Below, piece by piece: positions 1-8,783 of a DNA stretch of 64,000 nucleotides (its first letter is position 1; each line of letters starts with the position of its first letter). This DNA comes from Lentzea albidocapillata. Lineage in GTDB: Bacteria > Actinomycetota > Actinomycetes > Mycobacteriales > Pseudonocardiaceae. The stretch is taken from the NCBI RefSeq assembly GCF_000719115.1, contig NZ_JOEA01000014.1, forward strand, positions 434,001 to 498,000, written 5' to 3'. The notes beneath the pieces were generated by a model. It was given only the letters and a program-made list of their open reading frames with translations. It was not told the origin of the DNA and did no database searches. The translations under genes and the position numbers were made by a program.

Positions 1-130
1 AGTCGGCGACCTGCGCACGGCAGGACGGACAGCCCCGAAGGTGCTGCTCCACGCCAAGACTCTCGTGCGCGTCCAGAACGCCGAGCGCGTAGCAGCCAAG
101 GGTGACCGCGTCGTGCGCGCCAGCTGTCAT
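1..130 (-). CDS. Putative anti-sigma factor with zinc-finger (partial, 3' end outside window)
   Basis: The reverse strand reads 43 codons from an ATG at 130, preceded by a strong GAGGAGGT ribosome site, and runs off the window edge. The N-terminus carries an early His (residue 6), Cys13, His30 and a CPSC motif at residues 34-37. This is the His/Cys spacing of zf-HC2 (ZAS) anti-sigma factors, which hold ECF sigma factors inactive near the membrane. No membrane segment is seen because the C-terminal part is missing. The cognate sigma factor is not visible; the gene just upstream (TetR) is probably unrelated. The family call rests on a short fragment. Confidence 0.65.
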   Translation of the reverse strand, partial: MTAGAHDAVTLGCYALGVLDAHESLGVEQHLRGCPSCRAQVAD

Positions 131-336
131 ACGACCTCCTCGTCGTCCCGATTCGACCCCCGCGGCGAAACGGTGTCACAAGGAAAACGGGCAGATAGGA
201 GTGGTCGGTTCAGCGTTCGAACGAGTTCATTCTGATTGCGCATAACAATGGCATTACGTAACCGCCCAACTACCCTTCCACCCCGCGCTGAGCTGCCCTT
301 TTCACTCGATCGGACGACTCAAGGTGCGGTGATTGA

Positions 337-1086
337 CTACAAGCACGCCTGTGGACGAACCAGCGGTCGTTCCTCGGACTCGATGAACACCGCGAGGCCG
401 TCCAGGACCCGTGCGAGACCGAACTCGAACTCGTCGAGGAGGCGTTCGAAGCCGCCCGAGTTCCAGATGTGGGTCATCATCGGCAGCCGGTCCGGCGTGA
501 AGTGCTCCCAGAGCGCCTCGTGGCCGTCCCACCAGTCCTCCTCGGACACGCCGGTCTCCCGTTCGGCCTGGACGCGGTCCGCCATCGTGCGGCCGACGCC
601 GTCGACGAAGTGGGACACCGTCGTCACCACGGCGACGATCTCCTCGGACGCCAGCCCCAGCTCCGAGACAGCGGCGTAGGCCGCGTCCTGGCGCGTCATG
701 GCGTGCGGGCCGGGCATCCGGCGCGAGGTCGTCAGCTGCAGCATCCACGGGTGCGCGCGGTACATCGCCCACACCTGCCGGGCGAAGAACTCCAGACCGG
801 CACGCCACGGGCCCTTGGGCGTGGGCTCGGTCTCGCCCCACACCGCGTCGACCATCAGGTCCAGCAGCTCGGACTTGCCCGGCACGTGCCGGTAGAGCGA
901 CATCGCGGTGTTGCCCAGTGTCTCGGCGACCCGGCGCATGGTGAGCGCGTCGATGCCGTCGGCGTCGGCCACCTTGATGGCCGCCTCGACGACCCGCGAC
1001 TGACTCAGCGCGGCCTTCGGTCCCCTGGTCGGCTCGGCCGGCGGCTCCCACAACAGGCGCACGCTCCGATCCCGATCGCTCTTCAC
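337..1086 (-). CDS. TetR-family transcriptional regulator
   Basis: Predicted DNA-binding repressor of about 249 residues. The N-terminal helix-turn-helix (roughly residues 25-75) contains LTMRRVAETLGNTAMSLYRH, typical of TetR proteins. The C-terminal ligand domain resembles the TetR_C_1 type found beside drug exporters. I chose the GTG at 1086, preceded by AAGGGGG; an ATG at 1143 would add 19 residues and lies inside the palindromic operator, so it is less likely. The gene is divergent from the ABC exporter genes at 1185-2905, so it probably represses that pair and itself, with the exporter substrate as inducer (inference). Confidence 0.88.
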   Translation of the reverse strand: MKSDRDRSVRLLWEPPAEPTRGPKAALSQSRVVEAAIKVADADGIDALTMRRVAETLGNTAMSLYRHVPGKSELLDLMVDAVWGETEPTPKGPWRAGLEFFARQVWAMYRAHPWMLQLTTSRRMPGPHAMTRQDAAYAAVSELGLASEEIVAVVTTVSHFVDGVGRTMADRVQAERETGVSEEDWWDGHEALWEHFTPDRLPMMTHIWNSGGFERLLDEFEFGLARVLDGLAVFIESEERPLVRPQACL

Positions 1087-1128
1087 CCAGCCCCCTTCAC
1101 AAACCTGCTTGCTGTGAATCCTAGAACC

Positions 1129-1143
1129 GTGTACAACGTACAC
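1129..1143. promoter_or_regulatory. Palindromic operator between TetR gene and ABC exporter
   Basis: GTGTAC-N3-GTACAC is a perfect inverted repeat in the 98-bp divergent intergenic region; a further GTAC follows at 1149-1152. Position and symmetry suit binding of the adjacent TetR regulator, overlapping both promoters. Binding is inferred. Confidence 0.6.
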
Positions 1144-1184
1144 CCGGCGTACAAAGTAAGCAGTTAAGCCACGGGGGTGAAGTC

Positions 1185-2129
1185 GTGGGACACGCGGTAC
1201 TCGCGGAAGGCCTGCGCAAGAGATTCGACAAGAACTGGGCGCTCGACGGGTTCGACCTGGCCGTGCCGACGGGGACGGTGTGCGGGCTGCTCGGCCCGAA
1301 CGGCGCCGGCAAGACCACGGCGGTGCGGATCCTGGCCACCCTGCTGCGCCTGGACGGCGGCCGCGCCGAGGTCGCGGGCCACGACGTGGTGCGTGAGGCG
1401 CCGGCGGTGCGCCGGCAGGTGGCGTTGAACGGCCAGCAGTCCACGGTCGACGACGTGCTGACCGGCAAGGAGAACCTGGTGATGTGGGGACGGCTCTACC
1501 ACCTCTCCAAGCGCCAGGCCGAGGCGCGGGCGGACGAGCTGCTGGAGCAGTTCGGGCTCACCGACGCGGCGGACAAGCGGGCCAAGCAGTACTCGGGCGG
1601 CATGCGGCGGCGCCTGGACCTGGCGTCGAGCTTCGTCATGCGGCCATCGGTGCTGTTCCTGGACGAACCGACGACCGGCCTCGACCCGCGCAACCGCGGT
1701 GAGGTCTGGCGGGAGGTGAAGCGGGTCGTCGCGGAGGGGACGACGGTGCTGCTGACCACGCAGTACCTCGACGAGGCCGACCAGCTCGCGGACCAGATCG
1801 TCGTGATGGACACCGGACGGGTCGCCGCGCAGGGCACGCCGGACCAGCTCAAGTCCAAGCTCGGCGGCGACCGGATCGAGGTCGTGGTCCGCAACGCCGA
1901 CGAACTGCCGGTCGTGGCGGACGTGCTCGGCCCGGACGCCGAGGTGGACCCCGACACGTTCCGGGTGAGCGCGGCCGTCGCCGACCGGGTGGCGGCGCTG
2001 ACGCGGGTGACGTCGGCACTGGCGGCACGCGGTGTCGAGGCCGAGGACATCGCGCTGCGGCGACCGACGCTGGACGACGTCTTCCTCGCCATCACCGGGC
2101 ACAAGGCAGTCTCGGAGGTGCAGGCATGA
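1185..2129 (+). CDS. Daunorubicin-resistance type ABC transporter ATP-binding protein (DrrA-like)
   Basis: ATPase subunit of a two-gene ABC-2 exporter, 314 residues. Walker A GPNGAGKTT (about residues 38-46), signature YSGGMRRRLDLA (about 136-147), Walker B VLFLDEPTTGLDPR and the H-loop-equivalent TTQYLDEADQ are present. The extra C-terminal domain with RRPTLDDVFLAITG is diagnostic of the DrrA/CcmA drug-export group. The GTG start at 1185 follows a GGGGGTGA ribosome site. The stop overlaps the permease start by 4 bp, so the two are translationally coupled. Likely substrate: a hydrophobic drug or lipid, not identifiable here. Confidence 0.9.
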   Translation: MGHAVLAEGLRKRFDKNWALDGFDLAVPTGTVCGLLGPNGAGKTTAVRILATLLRLDGGRAEVAGHDVVREAPAVRRQVALNGQQSTVDDVLTGKENLVMWGRLYHLSKRQAEARADELLEQFGLTDAADKRAKQYSGGMRRRLDLASSFVMRPSVLFLDEPTTGLDPRNRGEVWREVKRVVAEGTTVLLTTQYLDEADQLADQIVVMDTGRVAAQGTPDQLKSKLGGDRIEVVVRNADELPVVADVLGPDAEVDPDTFRVSAAVADRVAALTRVTSALAARGVEAEDIALRRPTLDDVFLAITGHKAVSEVQA

Positions 2130-2905
2130 GGTACGCGGTCGTCGACTCGTGGATCGTCGCCAAGCGGGACCTGATCCACTGGGTGCGCGAGCCCGTCAGG
2201 GTGTTCGCGAACCTCGCCTACCCGATCATCTCGGTGCTGATCTTCGGGCTGGTGTTCGGCAGCGCGATGAACGTCTTCGGCGGCGGCGACTACATCGAGT
2301 TCCTGCTGCCGGGCATGTTCGGCCAGACCATCGCGTTCGGTGTCGGCTCCACGCTGATGATGGTGTCGATGGACGCCGACCGGGGCGTCACGGACCGGTT
2401 CCGCGCCTCGCCGATGTCGCAGACCGGCGTCGTGGCCGGGCGCAGCATCGCGGACCTGGTGAACTCGTCGCTCGAACTGCTGGTGCTCGCTCTGTGCGGG
2501 CTGGTGATCGGCTGGTCGTTCCGCGACGGGCCGCTCAACGCGCTGCTGGCGTTCGCGCTGTTCCTGTGGCTGCGGTTCGCGCTGGTCTGGGTCGGCGTCT
2601 ACATCGGCCTGCTGGTCAAGCCGGAGGCGGCGCAGGCGTCGTGGATGTTCCTGTTCCCGCTGACGATGTTCGCGAATACGTTCGTCTCGCCGGAACTGAT
2701 GCCGGGCTGGCTGCGGGTGGTCGCGGAGTGGAACCCGCTGTCGTCGACCGTGGCGGCGGCGCGTGAGCTGTTCGGCAACCCCGGGGTCGGCGGCGACTCG
2801 TGGGCCGCGCAGAACTCGTTGCTACTCGCTGTGCTGTGGCCGGCGGTGTTCGTGGCGATCTTCTGGCCGCTCTCGGTGCTGAAGTACCGCAACCTGAGCC
2901 GATAG
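2126..2905 (+). CDS. ABC-2 type transporter permease (DrrB-like)
   Basis: Membrane subunit of 259 residues with about six hydrophobic segments, starting near residue 25 (VFANLAYPIISVLIFGLVFG). The central RFRASPMSQTGVVAGRS stretch is the conserved cytoplasmic region of ABC-2 permeases. It starts inside the stop codon of the ATPase gene (ATGA). Its own stop codon TAG (2903-2905) is also the first three bases of palindromic element copy 1, so insertion of the element may have set the present C-terminus. It acts with the upstream ATPase under the divergent TetR. Confidence 0.88.
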   Translation: MRYAVVDSWIVAKRDLIHWVREPVRVFANLAYPIISVLIFGLVFGSAMNVFGGGDYIEFLLPGMFGQTIAFGVGSTLMMVSMDADRGVTDRFRASPMSQTGVVAGRSIADLVNSSLELLVLALCGLVIGWSFRDGPLNALLAFALFLWLRFALVWVGVYIGLLVKPEAAQASWMFLFPLTMFANTFVSPELMPGWLRVVAEWNPLSSTVAAARELFGNPGVGGDSWAAQNSLLLAVLWPAVFVAIFWPLSVLKYRNLSR

Positions 2906-3070
2906 CGCGTTGCCCGCTAACCCTTGCCGGGTGAGTTCGCTGTCCAGACGGGTGCATCGTGGTGCCGACCCCCGCCCCTCATATTGGACATATGGGGGGC
3001 GGGGGTCGGTGCCGCGAGGCGCCCTGCTGGGCACCGAAATCGCCCGGCAAGGATTGCGGGCAGCGCGCTA
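2903..3070 (+). repeat. Intergenic palindromic element, copy 1
   Basis: A 168-bp near-complete inverted repeat. The outer arms TAGCGCGTTGCCCGC and GCGGGCAGCGCGCTA differ by one base, a G-T wobble. The conserved inner arm contains GGGTGCATCGTGGTG, and the centre is a short loop around TCATATTGGACATATG. The core matches copies at 21329-21491 (inverted) and 43505-43669; the outer arms do not match between copies. The element ends in TA on both sides. It begins on the stop codon of the permease and enters the 3' end of the phosphotransferase reading frame. No coding sequence is evident in it. Confidence 0.9.
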
Positions 3071-3725
3071 GGTCTGTCCGGAACTGGTCGGCTAGCCACT
3101 GCGCGAGCAGTCGCCGCCAGTTCCGGACCCTGGCCAGCATCTCGGGCTTCAACGTCCGGTCGTTCTCCCACTCCTGCCAGTCCTCGCTCGCGAGCCAGCC
3201 GATGCACCCGGCGATCCGGTGCACGCGCAGCAGGTTCGGATCGGGCCGGGCGCCGTAACCGATCCAGAACGCCTGGGGCAGCACGGTTCCGTGCAGGTAG
3301 AGGTGTTCCTCGAACGCCGCGAGCTCGTCGAGCGGGTTGCCCAGGCCGGGGTTGTCCCAGTCGATCAGCGTCGCTGATCCCTCGCTGACGATGATGTTGT
3401 GGAGGTTCACGTCGTTGTGCAGCAGCCCGACCTCGTGGACCTTCGCGAACGCCTCGCCGATGCGCCGCCAGACCTCTTCGGACACCGGCAGCGCGTCCGC
3501 CAGCGTCCGGCCCTCCACGTACTCGACCAGCACGTCGCCCCGGCCGTTGTGCGCGAGGACCTCCGGCGCGCCGGGCACCACGAACTTCGGCAGGTCGCGC
3601 GCCACCTTGGGTTGCCGCAGCACGGCTCTGCGCCCGTCGGCCAGCGTCACGAGGTGCAGGACGTTGGTGAGGCCCTCCCCCTGCAGCGGCTCGACACGGA
3701 TGGCGGTCTCCAGCAATCGGAACAA
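2979..3725 (-). CDS. APH/choline-kinase-like phosphotransferase
   Basis: Soluble kinase-fold protein of about 248 residues. The Brenner motif LLHNDVNLHNIIV (His-x-Asp-x4-Asn, catalytic loop) is followed by the metal-binding LIDWDNPGLGNPLDELA. An N-terminal lobe with ADGRRAVLRQPK provides the ATP-binding lysine region. Substrate unknown: antibiotic, choline or sugar are all possible. I chose the TTG start at 3725 because GGAGG sits 7 bases upstream; longer frames to 3836 run through the divergent promoter region. The last 30 or so residues (from LARCPQ) are encoded by palindromic element copy 1, which also supplies the stop codon, so the native C-terminus has been replaced. Confidence 0.78.
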   Translation of the reverse strand: MFRLLETAIRVEPLQGEGLTNVLHLVTLADGRRAVLRQPKVARDLPKFVVPGAPEVLAHNGRGDVLVEYVEGRTLADALPVSEEVWRRIGEAFAKVHEVGLLHNDVNLHNIIVSEGSATLIDWDNPGLGNPLDELAAFEEHLYLHGTVLPQAFWIGYGARPDPNLLRVHRIAGCIGWLASEDWQEWENDRTLKPEMLARVRNWRRLLAQWLADQFRTDLARCPQSLPGDFGAQQGASRHRPPPPICPI

Positions 3726-3827
3726 ACACCCACCTCCAGTAGTGATCGGTGTAACACAAGGCACATCGGACAGATAAGGAATCTCGGGGGATGCATTCGG
3801 CGGCGAAGTACGCATGGAGGCATACCG

Positions 3828-5342
3828 ATGGCTCAACGTCCACGGCGCTTGGCGCTGCTCGCGGTCCTGACACTGGTTCTACCACTGGCTGTGACCGGAC
3901 AGGCACTCGCTGATCCCGACAACAACTCCCCTGCGAAGCTCACCAAGGCCGTGACGCTGGACGGTGTCCTGCGACATCTCGACGCGTTCCAGTCCATCGC
4001 GGACACCCACGGCGACCGCGCGGCCGGACGTCCTGGATACCAGGCGTCGGTGAACTACGTGGTCTCGCAACTGAGCGCGGCCGGCTACTCGCCCAGCGTG
4101 CAGGAGTTCGACTTCCCGTACGTGGAGGACAACTCACGGCTCGACCGCGTCGCGCCGGTCCCGCGGACCTTCCAGCGGGACAACGAGTTCACCCGCAACG
4201 GGTTCACGCCGACGTTCGAGGGAGACGTCACCGGCGTCATCCAGCCCGTCGACGTGATCGTCCCGCCCGCGCCCGTGCCGAACACGAGCAGCAGCGGGTG
4301 CGAGGCAGCCGACTTCGCCGGGTTCGCACCCGGCCGCGTCGCCATGCTGCAGCGCGGCACGTGCGGGTTCAGCGTCAAGGCGCTGAACGCGCAGGCCGCG
4401 GGTGCTGCCGCGGTCATCCTGTTCAACGAGGGTCAGCCCGGCCGCACCGGCCTGACCACACCGATCGGCGACACCCCCGGTCTCGCGATTCCCGTGGTGT
4501 TCGCGACCTACGCCGCCGCCGAGGAGCTCATCCTGCTCACGCCGGGCGCCACGGTGCGGGTGAAGGTCGACTTCACCGAGGAGACGCGCAAGGCGTGGAA
4601 CGTGTTCGCCGAGTCCCGTGACGGCAACGCGAACAACGTCGTCATGGCCGGCGCGCACCTCGACAGCGTGCAGGACGGGCCGGGCATCAACGACAACGGC
4701 AGCGGCACGGCGGCGTTGCTGGAGACCGCGATCCACATGAAGAAGGTCAAGACCAACGCGAAGGTCCGCTTCGCCTGGTGGGGCGCCGAGGAGGAGGGCC
4801 TGCTCGGGTCCGAGCACTACATCGCCACGCTGCCGCAGGCCGACCAGGACAAGATCGCGCTGTACCTGAACTTCGACATGGTCGGCTCGCCGAACCACTT
4901 CTTCGGCATCTACGACGGTGACGACTCGAGCGGCACCGCTCCGGTGCCGATCCCGCCGGGGTCGGCGCAGATCGAGGACGTGTTCGAGAAGTTCTACGCC
5001 GACCGCGGCCTGCCGTCGGAGGACACGGACTTCTCCGGCCGCTCGGACTACGGGCCGTTCATCGCGGTCAACATCCCGGCCGGCGGCCTGTTCACCGGGG
5101 CCGAGGACGTGAAGACCGCCGAGCAGGCGGCACGGTACGGCGGCACCGCGGGCATCGCGTTCGACCCGTGCTACCACCAGCCGTGCGACACCAGGTCGAA
5201 CCTGAACCTGACCGCCCTGGACGTCAACGCCGACGCGATCGCCACCGCGGTGATCACGTTCGCGTTCGACACCTCGACGGTGAACGGCGTGCGCGCGCCC
5301 GGCAAGTCGCACGGACGCGCGCCGCAGGGTTCTGCTAGCTAG
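3828..5342 (+). CDS. Secreted M28 family aminopeptidase with PA domain
   Basis: Extracellular zinc aminopeptidase of 504 residues, similar in layout to the Streptomyces griseus type. A Sec signal peptide ends near GQALA-DP (about residue 27). A protease-associated insert (about 130-245, LQRGTCGFSVKALNAQAAGA) precedes the M28 catalytic core. Zinc ligands are visible as GAHLDSV, NDNGSGTAALLE, GAEEEGLLGS, a following NFDMVGSP, and YHQPCD near the C-terminus. The ATG at 3828 follows TGGAGG at 3815-3820. It is divergent from the phosphotransferase and its stop overlaps that of the convergent esterase by 8 bp. Likely role: release of amino acids from peptides outside the cell. Confidence 0.93.
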   Translation: MAQRPRRLALLAVLTLVLPLAVTGQALADPDNNSPAKLTKAVTLDGVLRHLDAFQSIADTHGDRAAGRPGYQASVNYVVSQLSAAGYSPSVQEFDFPYVEDNSRLDRVAPVPRTFQRDNEFTRNGFTPTFEGDVTGVIQPVDVIVPPAPVPNTSSSGCEAADFAGFAPGRVAMLQRGTCGFSVKALNAQAAGAAAVILFNEGQPGRTGLTTPIGDTPGLAIPVVFATYAAAEELILLTPGATVRVKVDFTEETRKAWNVFAESRDGNANNVVMAGAHLDSVQDGPGINDNGSGTAALLETAIHMKKVKTNAKVRFAWWGAEEEGLLGSEHYIATLPQADQDKIALYLNFDMVGSPNHFFGIYDGDDSSGTAPVPIPPGSAQIEDVFEKFYADRGLPSEDTDFSGRSDYGPFIAVNIPAGGLFTGAEDVKTAEQAARYGGTAGIAFDPCYHQPCDTRSNLNLTALDVNADAIATAVITFAFDTSTVNGVRAPGKSHGRAPQGSAS

Positions 5343-6741
5343 CCCAGAGGTCGCACCGGTTGTCCACCGGTGCCACCTGCTCGGTCGCGAAGATCCGGAC
5401 GTCCTGGCGTGACCAGCCGGGATGTCCGGTCTTCGCGAACCGGGTCCACGCCCGCACCATCTCGTCGGAGAGCTTCTGCTGCTTCCCGGCCGGCTCGACA
5501 CCGGCGTACCGCAGCAGGAACGGCAGCTCCGAGCCGTGGTAGGCGCCGTACGGGAACTCCGGCATGCCCGGGAAGATCATCGGCGGCTCGGGTTCGGCGA
5601 ACTCGTAGCCGAACGCCCGCGTCTGCGTGCGCAGCTCGGCGGTGGGGCAGACCGAGGTCATCGCCGAAAGCGCCGCGGAGAGCGGCACTCGTTCGTCGCC
5701 GCCGCGCGGCGGGTAGGCGGCCAGGATCCGCTGCGCCTTGGCCGCGCCGAAGCCTTCGACCAGCACCTGCTCGTACCCGGCGGCGTCCAGCGGCGGGTAG
5801 AACATCGCGGCGAACACCGAGAACTCGTCGCGCGCGGTGCCCGCGAGCACCGGGACCTTGTGGAAGCGGCCTTCGCGCACCGCCGTGATCGGGTTCTCCG
5901 GCAGGGCTTCCGTGCCGTAGGCGGGGGACGAGAACAGCGGCGTCAGCGCGTTCACCCGCTCGACCGGGAGCCGGCGCAGGCACGCGACGTCCGCACAGCC
6001 CGACGCTTGGGCACCGGCTCGTTCGACGTCTTCGCGCTTGGCCCAGATGTGCTGGACGTTGTTCTCGCCCGCCGGGAGGCCGAACTGGCACGGTCCACTT
6101 TGGATGATCGCCCGGTGGAACAGGCCGCGCGTCCGCGGCGTGGTCAGCTGCGCGCACGTCGACAGGCCACCCGCCGACGCCCCGAAGAGCGTGACGTTGT
6201 GCGGGTCGCCGCCGAACCGCCGGATGTTGCGCTGGACCCATTCGAGCGCGGCCTGCTGGTCGCGCAGGCCGAACGCGCCCGATCCGGCGAGTCCCGGGAA
6301 GCCGAAGTACCCGAACGCGCCGAGCCGGTAGTTGATCGTGACGACGACGGAACCGTTGCGCACCAGCTGGTCCACGCCGTAGTCGGCCCCGGCGCCGCTG
6401 GTGAAGCCGCCGCCGTGGATCCAGACCAGGACCGGGCGGTGCGCGGCTTTCACCGGCGTCGTGACGTTGAGGTACAGGCAGTCTTCGTCAGTCTCGCAAC
6501 GAGGACCGGGCCTGTCGGCTTTCCGAACGCCCTGCCAGGGCTTCACGGGCTGCGGATCGCGCCAGCGGTTCTCCCCGGTCGGCGGCGCGGCGAACGGGAC
6601 GCCCTGAAACGTTCGCTGGGCGTTGAGGATGGTTCCTGACACGAATCCGGTGTCAGTGCGGACGGTTCCCGCGGCGTGGGCGGGAACGGCGGTTGCGGCA
6701 ACGAGTACGGCCGCCATCAAAAGGGTTGTGGTTGAACGCAT
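5335..6741 (-). CDS. Secreted type B carboxylesterase
   Basis: Alpha/beta-hydrolase of 468 residues with a Sec signal peptide ending about AHA-AG (residue 24). The oxyanion-hole motif LVWIHGGGFTSG, the EDCLYLNV motif and the nucleophile elbow FGASAGG are present, with the catalytic His in AYHGSELPFLL. The elbow has Ala where the family usually has Glu (GESAG), but the nucleophilic Ser remains. It would hydrolyse carboxylic esters outside the cell. It lies 33 bp downstream of the BASS transporter on the same strand and may be co-transcribed. It overlaps the convergent peptidase gene by 8 bp. Confidence 0.9.
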   Translation of the reverse strand: MRSTTTLLMAAVLVAATAVPAHAAGTVRTDTGFVSGTILNAQRTFQGVPFAAPPTGENRWRDPQPVKPWQGVRKADRPGPRCETDEDCLYLNVTTPVKAAHRPVLVWIHGGGFTSGAGADYGVDQLVRNGSVVVTINYRLGAFGYFGFPGLAGSGAFGLRDQQAALEWVQRNIRRFGGDPHNVTLFGASAGGLSTCAQLTTPRTRGLFHRAIIQSGPCQFGLPAGENNVQHIWAKREDVERAGAQASGCADVACLRRLPVERVNALTPLFSSPAYGTEALPENPITAVREGRFHKVPVLAGTARDEFSVFAAMFYPPLDAAGYEQVLVEGFGAAKAQRILAAYPPRGGDERVPLSAALSAMTSVCPTAELRTQTRAFGYEFAEPEPPMIFPGMPEFPYGAYHGSELPFLLRYAGVEPAGKQQKLSDEMVRAWTRFAKTGHPGWSRQDVRIFATEQVAPVDNRCDLWAS

Positions 6742-6774
6742 GTCACGATCAACCTAACCCGTGCCGCAACCGCT

Positions 6775-7629
6775 TTAGACCACGGCTTTGTTCCGCGACA
6801 ACAACCGTGCCGCCACCGCTGCCGGCAGGTACATCAGCACGCCGTACACGGCGGGCGGGATCGCCATCGTCTCGTCGTTGAGCACGGTCAGCGCCAGCGT
6901 GATCGCGATCGTGGCGTTGTGGATGCCGATCTCCATCGCGCTGGCGATCGCCTGCTTGCGCTCGACGTTGAACGCCTTGGGCACGTAGTAGCCGATCAGC
7001 AGGCTGAAGATGCTCAGCAGCAACGCCGCCGGGCCGAGCGTCCCGATGTTGTCGATCAGCTGCTGGTAGGCCTGCGCGATCGCGGCGATGATGACGAGCA
7101 CCAGCACCACGACGGACGCGATGCGCACCGGGTCGTTCATCTTCAGCGCCCACGCCTCGAACCTGCGCCGCACCAGCATGCCGATCGCCACCGGCACCAG
7201 CACGATCGCGAAGACCTGCACGAACTTCGCGGGCTGCAGCCCGACCTCGGCGTTGTCCGCCATGAAGTGCGCCATGCTCAGGCCGACCACCAGCGGCAGG
7301 GTGAACACCGCGAGCACCGAGTTGATCGCGGTGAGCGTGATGTTGAGCGCGACGTCACCGCCGGCGAGGTGGCTGAAGAGGTTCGCCGACGTGCCGCCCG
7401 GCGACGCGACGAGCAGCATCATGCCGACCGCGAGCACGCCCTTGAGCCCGAACGCGAGCACCAGGCCGAGGCAGATCGCGGGCAGGACGATCACCTGGCA
7501 GGTGAGTGCGATGACCGCGGCCTTGGGGTACTTCGCGACCCTGGCGAAGTCCGCGACCGTGAGGGTGAGACCGAGTCCGAACATCACCAGGCCCAGTGCC
7601 AGCGGCAGGAAGATCTGTACGACTAGCAC
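6775..7629 (-). CDS. Bile acid:sodium symporter (BASS) family transporter
   Basis: Membrane protein of 284 residues with about 9-10 hydrophobic segments. The conserved motif MMLLVASPGGTSANLFSHLA and the later EIGIHNATIAITLAL are hallmarks of BASS/SBF transporters, which couple sodium to uptake of organic anions. The start is GTG at 7629 with GGAGG upstream. The substrate cannot be read from sequence; pantoate, pyruvate-like or steroid-type anions are possible in bacteria. The esterase follows on the same strand, so uptake of an ester-derived acid is conceivable but unproved. Confidence 0.88.
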   Translation of the reverse strand: MLVVQIFLPLALGLVMFGLGLTLTVADFARVAKYPKAAVIALTCQVIVLPAICLGLVLAFGLKGVLAVGMMLLVASPGGTSANLFSHLAGGDVALNITLTAINSVLAVFTLPLVVGLSMAHFMADNAEVGLQPAKFVQVFAIVLVPVAIGMLVRRRFEAWALKMNDPVRIASVVVLVLVIIAAIAQAYQQLIDNIGTLGPAALLLSIFSLLIGYYVPKAFNVERKQAIASAMEIGIHNATIAITLALTVLNDETMAIPPAVYGVLMYLPAAVAARLLSRNKAVV

Positions 7630-7766
7630 GGTGGCCTCCGCGGGTGTCCAGCTTGTCCAGTGTGATCTGTTCGGAAGATCCTGGCGTTACGCCCGGGCTG
7701 ATGGAATAGGCCAAGTGGACGCCTCGCGGTGGAACCGTCTGAGCTCCCGGCCGCAGGCTGCGCGCC

Positions 7767-8783
7767 TCACCGGCGCCGGATCACCAGCGCCACCACCAGG
7801 ACCATCACGCCGATCGCCACCGCAGATCCGAGCACCCACAGTGCGTAGACCGCGAACGCCACGAACTCCGCCCCGATCGCGGCCACGGACGTGACCGTCG
7901 CGCGGGAATCAGACTCGATCCGGTGCTGGAGCTCGGTCTCCACGTGCACCAGCACGAACCGGTACAGGCCGTAGAACAGTCCCAACAGGATGATCGCGAG
8001 CGGCACGGCCAGCAGCGCCGCCACGATCAGCAACGCACCCGAGGCGAACAGCACCCAGCAGCGGTTCGGCAACCGGCCGGCGAGCGAGGCACCGGCGGCG
8101 CCCATCAGCGGCACGCCGATCGTCGCCATCGGCACCCACACCGTCGGCACACTCCAGTCCTGCGCCAGCAGCGTGAAGTACTCCTCGAACGCGTCGATCG
8201 CGTACACCAGAGCCACCGCGAGCACGGCACGTTTGATCGGCACGGACGCGCGCAGGCCGGTCGTCAGCGTCGCGAGGTACCCGAGTTCGTCGTCGTCCTC
8301 GTCGTCGCGTTCGGGTTCCGGGAACCGCGACGCGATCACCGACGACGCGAGGCACATCGCGACCGACATCCAGCCGGCCAGCTCGTAGCCACCGAACGAG
8401 AACAACGCCGTGGCGATGACCGCGACCGGGACCTGAGCGATCAGCTCGATGGTGTCGACGCGGGCGTTGAGCCGTCCGTACCGGTCCTCGTCGCCGTTGG
8501 CCGCCAGCCCGTCGTAGAGCAGGGCTTCGAAGGCACCGGACTGCAGCGTGCCGCCCAGGCCCCACAGCACGAAGCCGGCCGCGAATCCCCAGAACGACGG
8601 GAACAGCACCCAGGCCGCGTACCCGAAGGCTTGCAGCACACCGGAAGCGACCAGGCAGCCTCGCCGCGAGAAGCGGTCCGCGAGCGCACCCGACGGCACC
8701 TCGAACACGACCGAGGTCAGCGACCAGATCGCGAGCAGCACCGAGATGGAGGCGTCCGACAGCCCGCTGTCGGCGAAGAGCAA
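7767..8783 (-). CDS. MFS transporter (5' end uncertain)
   Basis: Major facilitator protein; the MFS signature between helices 2 and 3 is GALADRFSRRG, and about ten membrane segments follow, with an acidic cytoplasmic loop (PEPERDDEDDDELG). The reading frame upstream of the TTG at 8783 encodes a plausible first helix (HLIPIYALYALLFADSGLS), but between the in-frame stop at 8862-8864 and 8783 there is no ATG, GTG or TTG. Either a rare start is used, the protein begins at 8783 with a shortened helix 1, or the gene has lost its start. Substrate unknown. Confidence 0.72.
   Translation of the reverse strand: MLFADSGLSDASISVLLAIWSLTSVVFEVPSGALADRFSRRGCLVASGVLQAFGYAAWVLFPSFWGFAAGFVLWGLGGTLQSGAFEALLYDGLAANGDEDRYGRLNARVDTIELIAQVPVAVIATALFSFGGYELAGWMSVAMCLASSVIASRFPEPERDDEDDDELGYLATLTTGLRASVPIKRAVLAVALVYAIDAFEEYFTLLAQDWSVPTVWVPMATIGVPLMGAAGASLAGRLPNRCWVLFASGALLIVAALLAVPLAIILLGLFYGLYRFVLVHVETELQHRIESDSRATVTSVAAIGAEFVAFAVYALWVLGSAVAIGVMVLVVALVIRRR

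Noticed and set aside
2917..3906. 329-residue reverse frame overlapping the phosphotransferase
   Set aside because: Arg/Gly/Ala-rich shadow translation with part of palindromic element 1; no family motifs.
3399..5342. Longer 647-residue frame for the M28 peptidase
   Set aside because: The upstream 143 codons are antisense to the phosphotransferase and its promoter; the ATG at 3828 has a ribosome site and signal peptide.
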